From contig CM121342.1 in the NCBI GenBank assembly GCA_051530055.1, positions 5,084,001 to 5,148,000 of the forward strand: a stretch of DNA of 64,000 nucleotides, read 5' to 3'. The notes under the pieces were generated by a model. It was given only the letters and a program-made list of their open reading frames with translations, was not told the origin of the DNA and searched no databases. The translations under genes and the position numbers were made by a program. Position 1 is the first letter of the stretch. Every line of letters begins with the position of its first letter. Below, one piece after another: positions 53,997-64,000 of this stretch. Source of the DNA: Neoechinorhynchus agilis (taxonomy: Eukaryota > Acanthocephala).

Positions 53997-55109
53997 ATGC
54001 ATCAAGGAATGGAATACTCGGACGACATGGAGAAACATCGCGGTCTTTTTAACTCGACTGAGTTTGATGACGAAAATAGACATGAGCACTCGTCTATTCT
54101 GAAGACAGAGGATGGAAGTACCGCATTTTCGGAATCCAATGGTACCAGTGAGCAGCAGCAGCACCGTTTGGAGAGTACGAACGAGCATACGAATCAAAAT
54201 TCGGACCAACTTGCGATTGGTGCAACAGATCAAGAAAGCAGCGATGTACAACCATTTGTCAATAATCGAACATGTCAAGCAAATTCAGTCTGTGTCGCGT
54301 TTTCTAGTCAGTCATTGAAGGACGATCGATTGAACGAGCAAGAAGTGAACGCACTTGAAGGCCGTGATGCTAACGAAGCAGCAAAACACGTTATTCCGCA
54401 TGGATCGGATGAATTGGATCCTCATGATGAGGGCGGCGTCGTTGATCGAAGCGAACCTGGTGATTCACAAATGGAATTGAGGAAGAACGATTTCGAAGAA
54501 CGAATTCACAGTGATCATGAAATTGACTTTTGTTCAATTAAAGATGTGAATGCAATCCGCGATATTGGCGACAACGAGGAAGATTCGCCTCTTTTAAGTG
54601 AAGAATCGGGTCTACGCAATGAGAAATCAGAGGAGGGTGCATTACCGCTTATTGTCGCGGTAGATCAGAATCAAGAAGCGAATTTGTGTCCGGATTCATG
54701 TGAACAGTGCCGTCAAAGCGATCGAGTTGAGCATCAATCTTTAGCCTCAAGTACTGATGGAAAGTTAGACCTTAATCTTTCCGATAGATCAGAAGAAATC
54801 ACTGTAGGACAGGAGGAATGCGGTAATGACGACGTCCAAATGGCATTAAAAAACGAGATTGTAGATGACATCTCAAACTCAGAACCTTATGGAATCATTA
54901 AGACAAGCGATCTCATTGAAAAAGAATCCATCTTGTGCTCCCCCGAAATCCACAAAGTACAATCAAATGAAGAAAACAAAGCCGAAAACATTGAAACCGT
55001 AAACCCATTTACCAATACCACCAGCCACAAAATAATGATAGGAGTGGCATTAGTGATTGGAATCACTGGTTTCATTTATGGGATTATGGTGCGTAGAGGC
55101 ATTTATTGA
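53997..55109 (+). CDS. Acidic tail-anchored membrane protein
   Basis: A single-exon frame of 370 residues from the ATG at 53997. The first 345 residues are very acidic, Ser/Glu/Asp/Gln-rich and almost free of hydrophobic clusters ('IRDIGDNEEDSPLLSEESG'), so probably disordered and cytoplasmic. A Cys cluster lies in the middle ('CPDSCEQCRQSD'). A single hydrophobic segment at the extreme C-terminus ('KIMIGVALVIGITGFIYGIM') followed by 'VRRGIY' makes a classic tail anchor, as in ER or outer mitochondrial proteins. The short anchor with a basic end leaves both locations open. 'NPFTNTT' just before it is an NPF-type EH-domain motif. No family recognised. Confidence 0.65.
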   Translation: MHQGMEYSDDMEKHRGLFNSTEFDDENRHEHSSILKTEDGSTAFSESNGTSEQQQHRLESTNEHTNQNSDQLAIGATDQESSDVQPFVNNRTCQANSVCVAFSSQSLKDDRLNEQEVNALEGRDANEAAKHVIPHGSDELDPHDEGGVVDRSEPGDSQMELRKNDFEERIHSDHEIDFCSIKDVNAIRDIGDNEEDSPLLSEESGLRNEKSEEGALPLIVAVDQNQEANLCPDSCEQCRQSDRVEHQSLASSTDGKLDLNLSDRSEEITVGQEECGNDDVQMALKNEIVDDISNSEPYGIIKTSDLIEKESILCSPEIHKVQSNEENKAENIETVNPFTNTTSHKIMIGVALVIGITGFIYGIMVRRGIY

Positions 55110-55206
55110 GCCAATTGATTTCGATAAAAAAAGATATTTTAGACAAAAAGGGTCCTTTTTTTGAACCCAAATCGCATCAATTTCACTTTAATGATTCCGA
55201 AATGTT

Positions 55207-55650
55207 TTATCTTTTATCAAAACGTCCACTGTCCTTAATAGCAGCTCTCAGATTAACACAAGCCGTCTTGACAGCATCGATTGTTTTGGAAATGATTTCA
55301 TCATGATCTCCGCTTCCAGTCAGAATGTCTAACAAATGTTCTACTTCCGAACACATCGTTTCAGGGTCCTGGGAGCTCTCGGTACCGATTTTAAGTGCCT
55401 TCATCGCACCAATGGACGCTTCACTCACTTTCTCCGAATCTCAAAGGAAAAATTACTATAAATGGGCCTAAATTGAGAACGTTACTCACTGGGATCAGGA
55501 AACTTGTGCCTCTGAACCAATTTATCGTCTATGTCGAGGATTTCTAACGTACCCACAAAAATATCTAGTAACCCACGACATTATTTGAAGCTTCTTCAAT
55601 TCCATCAGCGTTTCCTCGTACTTTATACCATTGTCCATGTTAAAATTCAT
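55207..55650 (-). CDS. Small helical protein, three-exon model, unknown family
   Basis: The last exon (about 55437-55207) encodes 'SEKVSEASIGAMKALKIGTE' and 'DILTGSGDHDEIISKTIDAV', ending in 'RFDKR'. It joins in phase, across an intron that starts GTGAGT and ends TTTGAG, to a middle exon encoding 'LEILDIDDKLVQRHKFPDP'. The first exon is most likely the ATG at 55650, which follows the acceptor TTTAATTTTAG. The first junction is unsure: a 64-nt intron from GTATAA to TTACTAG keeps phase and gives about 109 residues. The predicted protein is helical and acidic, in the style of a small complex subunit, but I cannot name it. Confidence 0.5.
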
Positions 55651-56520
55651 CTAAAATTAAAGAGAAGAATCAAAATCCGCGTTCAGTTGCCGACCATAGA
55701 CAGATCCATAAAAACTTCTTTCTTTTGTGTAATGAGCGCCAACAGATGCTTCGATTGGCGATCGGAATCAATGTTCGTTGGGAATAACTCTCATGGATTC
55801 TGAAAATATTGATTCCTTAACAAAGAAGCAGGGAACTTTAGAATAAATCACGTGTTTCTGACCGCAATACTGTGAATTCCATTGTCCACTCGTCCAAAAT
55901 CAACAACCGCGTTCAATGAACAAATCTACACATGAGTCCTATTGTTTGTCAATAAACAAACGTCGCCAGGTCTGATGGTCCCTTGGAGCCGAGTGGGCCA
56001 AATCCTTCACTGAGCCCCGGTGCTGTAGCGACCGCAGCGTCGGAAAACGGTAACGTTGAGGAGCTGAAGGAGAGCTTCCATTTTGTGCCCTTTGGGAGAT
56101 ATCGATGATCCCTCGCAGTACCTCGGAGGGAATGCTGAGAAAGCGTAACCGCGGCTCCACAGAACATTATCTTCCAAGACTTGTAAATTTTATCAAAAAA
56201 AAGATATAAGAAGTCTTCGTTCAAAATCCACTCATAATTTTTAACATTAAGTCGCTTCCTCAGAGCGTCATGTTTGTGTATTTGGACTCGGTCACCACAC
56301 ATCTACAAAATCATCGCGTCCCGTCCTCCCAAATGTATACTAGATCTTCACAATTACTAAATTTCGGAATTAAAAATCTTTTAGGCGAGTTTGAGAATTT
56401 GTAATAAACATTTTTGTTGTTGTAGGAGTTGTTTGACCGAATGTGAACGCGTAAAAACCAACGTAGTCAAATTTTTTGAAATCGCTACATTGTTTTTTCA
56501 AACGATCGCAGCTTAGTTCC
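55651..56520. other. Intergenic with a GC-rich block
   Basis: From about 55960 to 56165 the GC content is clearly higher than around it, and minus-strand frames of 73 and 117 codons are open. Neither starts with ATG in a convincing way or shows a known pattern. The composition matches that of the LINE fragments, so it may be transposon debris. It lies just upstream of CDC27. Confidence 0.35.
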
Positions 56521-58498
56521 ATGTCTAATTTAGCCGAAGAACTAGAGAATCTCGCCAAGAAGTCCCTATTAAGTTTTCAATACGACAATGCTGTATTTTA
56601 TGGTGAATTACTAAGAGCGCAGAACTACGCCAGTGAGAAGTATACGACCGAGTTAGCTGACATTTATCTACGATGCAACCGGCCAGAAAAAGCATATGAA
56701 ACGCTCGTGATCTTTCCCGTGGAAATAAAGAGCGATCGAGCTCGATTGATATACGCCCAATGCTGCCTTGCTCTAAATCGAAACGACGATTTTAACAACC
56801 AAATGATTAGCTGGACGTCGCGACTGATAGGGACCACGAAGGCAGACGGGATTGATCGAATCGATAAACTTTTCGAGGAAATGATGACCCGTGATGTAGC
56901 ACATCGACCACTGGACGTATCTACGATAGCCGCTTTTTTTGAAGCTGCCGGTCACATATATTTGAACCAATCGAACGAATACGTAGCTCGGCATTGTTTC
57001 CAAAAGAGTTATGACATTGTTCCCAGCTCGCTTTCGTGTATAAAGTCTCTTTTGGAGCACACTGAGGATCGTGAGGTCTATTATGGGTTTGATTTGCGGA
57101 CGAAGCAATCGAATAAGCGTTCGGCTTCATTTGGCACAAAAACGAGCCCCGCTACCAAGAAACTTTGCAAACGAGACACTATGAATGTCCCTCAAAACGA
57201 AGATTCTCACACTTCTAGCATTGAGAAGTTTGGAGTTAATGAGATTATGCAGATTTATACACGAGCGTATCGTTATTTCTGCAGATATGAGTGCCAAAAG
57301 GTGTTGGATGAACTCGATAAACTCGATATTCACTTGAATAGAGTGCATTCGATTCTTCTTCTAAAAGCATTTGCTTTCTTTGAAGTGGCGAGGTACGATA
57401 AGGCTCAAGCGATTTTTGAGAAAATAAGAAACGAGTACCCGTTGTCCATTGATGGATTTGATTATTACAGTTCTACACTTTGGTACATTAACGACGTGAT
57501 TGGTCTTGCAACGCTTACTCACCAATGCTCACAATTATACAATTTAAACCCGATTAGATTGGCTTTCTCTTCACCCCCAGCCCATTTAAAAGGGTTTCTT
57601 TTTTGCTAGAATTTGGTCCACAAACGTATAAAAAGGGTTACGATTTCGTAAAAAACGTTAGAATCTTTTTTCAGACTAGCAAATCCTTGAATATGTAAGA
57701 GAAAAGCATGAGGATACATGGTGCGTAGCCGGAAATAGCATGAGTTCACTCAATGATCACGAAGCGGCTGTTCGTATGTTCAAACGAGCAGCTAAATTAG
57801 ACACTGGCGACAATAAGAAAACGAAGATGTACGCTCTAACACTAATCACAAGTGAATACATCTATTTGCAACGTTACTCCCAAGCCAGAAAACTTCTACG
57901 GACTCTGATAATGCTCGATCGTCGAAACTACCGAGCTTTTTTCAACTATGGCCTCATTTCATTTTATCAGCAAATTTATTCGGCCGCTGTAGCGAATTTC
58001 CGATCGGCAATGGAATTGAAACCAACCGACGTTTATCTCGTTTGCCAAACTGGAGTCAGCGAGTTCGCTGCGGGCGATCCAGTCCGAGCGCTGGAACTAT
58101 TTGACCAGGCTCTGAAAATAAAAGAAATTTTTCTTTTCTACAAAGAAAAATATCTAATAGATCCTACCAATGAAGTATGTAAATTCCACAAAGCAGCGGT
58201 TAATATGTGTATTGGACGCCTCGACCAAACATTTGCACTGCTGACTCCTCTTTTAAAGAAGAATAAAGATAGTAAACTCTATCACTATCTAATGGCTAAA
58301 GCGTACATGGCAAAAGGAGACGGGACGATGTCCGCATTCCATCAACAAAATGGAATTTCGATGGCCAACGACCCAGTCGTTTATCGGGCTTTGGAGCAGT
58401 TGTACAGCGTGAACAACATTGCCAGGGGATTCCAAAGAACTTTGGAAGAAAAAGACGGTTCAGCTAATCAAGTGAAAATTGTAAGACATTTTTACTAA
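56521..58498 (+). CDS. CDC27: CDC27 / APC3, TPR subunit of the anaphase-promoting complex
   Basis: CDC27 (APC3) is the TPR subunit that binds the IR tails of CDC20/CDH1 in the APC/C ubiquitin ligase. The ATG opens 'MSNLAEELENLAKKSLLSFQ', followed by 'YDNAVFYGELLRAQ' as in the CDC27 N-terminal TPRs. A basic linker ('TKTSPATKKLCKRD') separates the N- and C-terminal TPR blocks. 'DGFDYYSSTLWYINDVIGLA' and 'EDTWCVAGNSMSSLNDHEAA' match human 'MDLYNYSRTLWHLQKEVALS' and 'PEAWCAAGNCFSLQREHDIA', and 'IDPTNEVCKFHKAAVN' matches 'IDPKNPLCKFHRASVL'. Coding blocks are 56521 to about 57550 and about 57680-58498; the intron near 57560-57680 ends at ACTAG, but I could not fix its donor. A 13-residue insert ('KEIFLFYKEKYLI') interrupts one TPR. 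The protein is about 615 residues, shorter than human (824). Confidence 0.88.
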
Positions 58499-58678
58499 AT
58501 CAGAGGAAGGAACGAGGCGAACTTAAAATGGACACTCAACTGTGCAATTCTTGACGATGAGTCAGTTGAGCAACCTTGGTTTTGTACAGTTCATTGAGAT
58601 GTTCGTGGATCTAGAAATCGCAAATGTCATGCAATAAAGAAGCAAAAAAATTTTTATTCACTGGGAAACAAGATTTAT

Positions 58679-60421
<1,743 letters not shown>

Positions 60422-61065
60422 TCAAATCAACACAAAGAAAAGAATTTCCACTTTTCATCTCGCCTACAATGCTTAGTTGGCCTACAATTCAAACGTGAGA
60501 TTAATCGAATGAGTTAATACGATCGAGCGTTGCATTGGAGGACTGGAGATATTGGTTATCGTTAACGAAATGGGTAATGTTAACGATAAAATCCATTTCC
60601 CGTGGAAGCCTAACCTATAAAAGTGTTCTCCTTAAAAAAAACCGAAATTCTTTTTTTTGAACGATTTCCGAAGTTCAACAGAGACATAAGAACTCGAAAG
60701 GACTTTATCGATGAATGTTACTCGATAAAAAAGGGATACAAAACGAGGAATCGATTTTTTGGAAGTTCAACAGAGACATAAGAACTCGAAAGGACTTTCC
60801 TTGATTTTCTAAACACGAGCCGAGGGACGAATTGTTTTTGCCGAGTTATTTGTCAATAAAAAAACCACAATCGGCCACATACGCAACGACAAACCTTTAG
60901 AAGCGAGAGCGAGAGATTCTTGTGTTCCAAATCGACGGCGAGGTTGGTTGCGTCGACTTTCATATAGAGACGAAGACTTCTCGTATGAAAGAAACTAAGA
61001 ATATAAGGCATAATGTTTGCTGTCTCTCGCCTCCTCCGAACTCTTTCTCCTCGCGAACTCTCAAG
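60422..61065. promoter_or_regulatory. Divergent promoter shared by HSP60 and HSP10
   Basis: 644 bp between the two start codons. It contains a perfect 37-bp direct repeat (60670-60706 and 60762-60798) that starts GAAGTTCAACAGAGACATAA and continues AGAACTCGAAAGGACTTT. It also has an 11-bp perfect inverted repeat, TTATCGTTAAC (60556-60566) and GTTAACGATAA (60579-60589). GAA/TTC blocks occur in the direct repeat but not with the exact 2-nt spacing of a canonical heat-shock element. An ATG-started frame of 18 codons precedes the HSP10 start on the plus strand (61013). Joint heat-stress control is expected from the family, not shown here. Confidence 0.7.
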
Positions 61066-61418
61066 ATGGTTTGTTAACCGATTTCTCCCACGACGATGAC
61101 CTTTGTTTTTAGGCAAGCAAAGCTCTCAGAAGACTGATTCCACTATTTGATCGTGTCCTCGTTGAACGATTTGCGCCCGAAACCAAGACTAAAAGTGGAA
61201 TCCTTCTGCCCGAAAAGGCTCAATCGAAAGTCCATACGGCCACGGTGATCGCTGTAGGACCCGGAATTCGGGATAGGGATGGTAAAATGGTCAGCGTTCA
61301 ATTGAAACAAGGAGACAAAGTGTTATTGCCCGAGTACGGCGGAACAAAAGTTGAACTAGACGATAAGGAAGTCTATTTGTTCAAGGAACATGACATCCTT
61401 GCGAAATGGGAAGAATAA
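61066..61418 (+). CDS. HSPE1: HSP10, mitochondrial co-chaperonin
   Basis: GroES-type lid of the mitochondrial chaperonin. Exon 1 is only the ATG (61066-61068). A 44-nt intron (61069-61112, GTTTGT...TTTTAG) follows at phase 0, and exon 2 (61113-61418) gives 102 residues, the same as human HSP10. The start 'MASKALRRLIPLFDRVLVE' aligns with human 'MAGQAFRKFLPLFDRVLVE'. The mobile loop 'ETKTKSGILLPEKAQSK' and 'VLLPEYGGTKVELDDKEVYL' are intact. An alternative upstream ATG at 61013 reads through the intron into a stop, so it is not the start. The stop TAA lies within AATAAA, implying a very short 3' UTR or a second signal downstream. Confidence 0.96.
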
Positions 61419-61980
61419 ATTTTTAGTACTTCAATTTACGCTCATTATCTGCATGCTATTCGACGAATTTGTACCTTTTCCCTTGCCGTTCAAGGCAATT
61501 TGGAGCGTTTTATTGTCGATTCTCGGACAATCCAGGACGAAGTGCGCTTTAGATGGAAAAAGGATTAAACTAAAAAGGCCAACGTTGAACGTATCTTTAT
61601 TTCTAACTCATCATTCTCGAAAAACTGTTTAGTCCCACGTTGGCACGCGATCCGCAGAAGTTCCAAAAGTTTTTATTCACTTAACGTTGTTCCTTTTTCA
61701 CGTAGAAACGTTTTATTGGTAGAAAAGAATACATTTGATTCCTAAAATCAATTTTGCATCCGTTTACGCGCTCATTCTTTGATGGCTCATCCGCAATCAC
61801 CCAGGTTGAGAGACGTAATTTTGACTTAATTGAACTCGGAAACTAATTTTTTAAGGGAAACACAAATCATGCATTCTTGAGCTTATTTCCCTGATTACAG
61901 TGATACTCAAAAAGGAGATTTTATGAAAAGACGCTCAATTAAGATACTGAAAAGATTTTATTTGAAGAAATTAACCAAGT
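61419..61980. other. Intergenic between HSP10 and the cathepsin gene
   Basis: These two genes converge here. No supported frame: the 80-codon frame at 61390-61632 overlaps the HSP10 end in another phase. Nothing else seen. Confidence 0.5.
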
Positions 61981-63605
61981 TCAAAAATCCGTTTTGCTTG
62001 ATACATCAGCTTTCCATGCGAGAGCCATCGCAGGAATACTGGCAACTCCACAATAGTTTTTTCCGTTTCGATAAATTCGGATATACCCATCTTCTCCCCA
62101 CGAATCTCCAAAGCTAAACTTCATTTGGCATATCACTGAGTTTTGGCCACTCACCTATTTTTGATCAACCAATAATCGGTAATACGTCCACAGTTCTCTT
62201 CACTGCCGTAACCAATAAGAAGGACGGCATGGTTTAATTTGGTTGCATCACAGGGACCGTCGTAGATACCTTTATTTTGGTAGTTCAAATAAAAAACAAT
62301 TAGAGAATTTCTGTTTAATATTTTGTGTGGTTCTACTCCGTTACCAAAAGCTGTAAAGTTAAATTGTTACATATTAAACAATGCTGAGTTCATATGATCT
62401 TGGCACTTTTGAAAATGGAACTGAAGCTAGAAAATGCAAGATCTTCTTATATATCGTTTGGGAGGATAATAAGGATTATATATTTTTTAGGAAATGAGAA
62501 ACGTGGCGATGCTGCAGCTTAAATCTCACTGCACGAAAAAAAGTTCACTTGGACGATGACACTTTCACTCCGCTTCAAACCTGATCGATAATTGATGAAT
62601 TCACTGGCACTTCCATCGATTCCAACTGCGACTGGTCCAAATTGAAGCGCCTCCATTATCTTCCTTTCTTGGTTAGGAGTGATGCTATGATAATGAATAA
62701 CAAGGGCAACCGCATCAGATATTTGGTAGGAACAAGTGCCAGTCTCCTAATCAGAGGTTTTCACTGCAAGAACAAAAATTTCATACAACCTTTCCTATAT
62801 AAGGATATTTACGACTACTGGTCACGCCCATCATCTGAATGTATTCATAAGTGCTAATCAAAAGTCCACCTTGGCATCCATAATTGCCTGACCATGTGGA
62901 ACAGTCGACTATCTGCTGCTCACTGAACGTTTCGGATTGATTGAGCATTAATTTATATTGTGCTTCGATCGATCCTATAGTTGTGAAGGCATAACAGCTT
63001 CCACAAATTCCCTGGTCCTTCACGGGTGAAATGATTCCCCTTTGACGCCAATCTAAGGAATCCGGCAGGTCCATTTGGATCTTTAAGAGGCCGTTCATCT
63101 CGTCAATAACGCGATTTACGTTCGGTTGGCGAAGTCCGTTTACGGATTTGCCATAAAACGCCTCGTCCTTTGAGTGACAAATGAGTACATGTGATTTTAT
63201 CAATCATACTCACAACATCCGAGTAAATATTGAATCCCATTTTGAAACCTACTTTACCTTCTGAATGTTTGGCATTGTTCGCAATAACTTTACGTGCTCT
63301 ATCTGCAAACGCAAGTCTCTTTTTTTCTTGAACTCGAATAGATCTTTCATCGGGTTTCTCTGGAAATGAATCGCATGTTTGTATTCAGCCTAGACGGTCT
63401 TACTATAATATTTCTTGTATAGAGTATAAAGACTATCGATTTCTTCGTCAATATCAATTGCTCTCCCTTTCAGTTTCCCATGCTTCATAGCTAATTTCCT
63501 TGAAATAGAATCCAAGTAATCATGAAGCGCATCCTTCGATTCTGTGGCACATTTTACCATAAACACAATCACGGCAAATGCTACAGTGATCCTTAGTGAT
63601 GACAT
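61981..63605 (-). CDS. Cathepsin L-like papain-family cysteine protease
   Basis: Secreted or lysosomal C1A peptidase made as a pre-pro-enzyme. Six exons with agreeing phases: 63605-63404, 63359-63214, 63167-62790, 62746-62581, 62269-62155, 62113-61981; 379 residues. A signal peptide ('LRITVAFAVIVFMVKC') is followed by an I29 propeptide with 'RSIRVQEKKRLAFADRAR' and 'GFKMGFNIYSDV' (ERFNIN/GNFD-like). The mature start is near 'LPDSLDWRQRGIISPVKDQG'. Active-site residues are present: oxyanion Gln168, nucleophile Cys174 in 'GICGSCYAF', His311 in 'LNHAVLLIGYG' and Asn335 before 'SFGDSWGEDGY'. The residue after the catalytic Cys is Tyr instead of the usual Trp. 'GNYGCQGGL' matches the family GCNGG site. 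The gene is complete. Confidence 0.9.
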
Positions 63606-64000
63606 TTTGGCTTGCTGTTCGAAGTTTAAATCGTCCGTCAACAAAGATCACAATATTTGTTAATTTGCGTGTCAAAACAAAAAGGGTACACCCACACAAC
63701 CTCTCCTCGAAGTTTTTCCTTTTGAAATGTTTTAAAAAAACGACCATTAGTGCTCTGAATCGTTCGATTATCCACAAACAGTTCTCGATCAGGTTTTATG
63801 CAAAAAAACCCATCTCTAACTACATCCTTTTTCGTCGTTTTGTCTTCGCTTCTGCAATGCAGCTCGTAACTTTAATAGTTTGCGACTGTTCATGTGATAG
63901 CGTAGTTTGAGCGTTTGCGGATTAGAGGATTCAAAAACGAGTATTTAAACGCCATTTCCAAAAAGAATAAGCTCTTTTTCTAATTGTCTGATTCGTTTAA
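63606..64000. other. Upstream flank of the cathepsin gene
   Basis: Contains the cathepsin promoter region. Open frames on both strands here are short, lack good starts and show no family pattern. Confidence 0.5.

Noticed and set aside
60670-60798. Canonical heat-shock elements in the HSP60/HSP10 promoter
   Set aside because: GAA and TTC blocks are present but the spacing does not match nGAAnnTTCnnGAAn.

Overview
The window is animal nuclear DNA. It carries spliced genes for metazoan proteins (TMEM8/PGAP6-type seven-pass protein, FUBI-S30 fusion, NCBP1, CDC27, cathepsin L-like protease, and an HSP60/HSP10 divergent pair), with GT-AG introns that are mostly only 41-64 nt long. Several long genes (HSP60, NCBP1, lipid phosphatase) have no intron. 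The compact introns, low GC and secreted Cys-rich proteins fit a small-genome invertebrate. A nematode is my best guess, but no marker in the window proves the phylum.

Layout. 1-6 kb: a decayed LTR-element gag piece running into a 59-bp minisatellite, then a gene desert and a 10-bp microsatellite. 5.9-18.6 kb: a putative PP1-docking protein, a Ser-rich protein, SEC13 (with a LINE tail just upstream), a Pro/Gln-rich protein and two secreted proteins. 19-22 kb: a PAP2 lipid phosphatase whose 3' end has been amplified into about nine 235-bp tandem copies. 22-25 kb: no gene seen. 25-34 kb: a single-pass membrane protein, a small YbaY/YscW-like domain protein of bacterial type, a 194-bp satellite, and two complete intron-bearing DyP-type (YfeX-like) haem peroxidase genes in tandem. 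34-45 kb: a foldback/MITE-like element, a TMEM8-type gene of ten exons, pseudogene debris, a helix-hairpin-helix protein, a LINE 3' end and a small inverted gene pair. 46-64 kb: a housekeeping block with FAU (FUBI-S30), a TatD nuclease, NCBP1, a tail-anchored acidic protein, CDC27, HSP60, HSP10 and a cathepsin L-like protease.

The housekeeping genes act in separate pathways: COPII/nuclear pore (SEC13), ribosome (S30), cap binding (NCBP1), cell cycle (CDC27) and mitochondrial folding (HSP60/HSP10). The only clear functional pairing is HSP60 with HSP10, which share one divergent promoter region. The most unusual content is the peroxidase pair and the nearby YbaY-like gene, both of families best known from bacteria, lying 3 kb apart between repeats. 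All splice junctions given here were inferred by reading frame and phase, not from transcripts.
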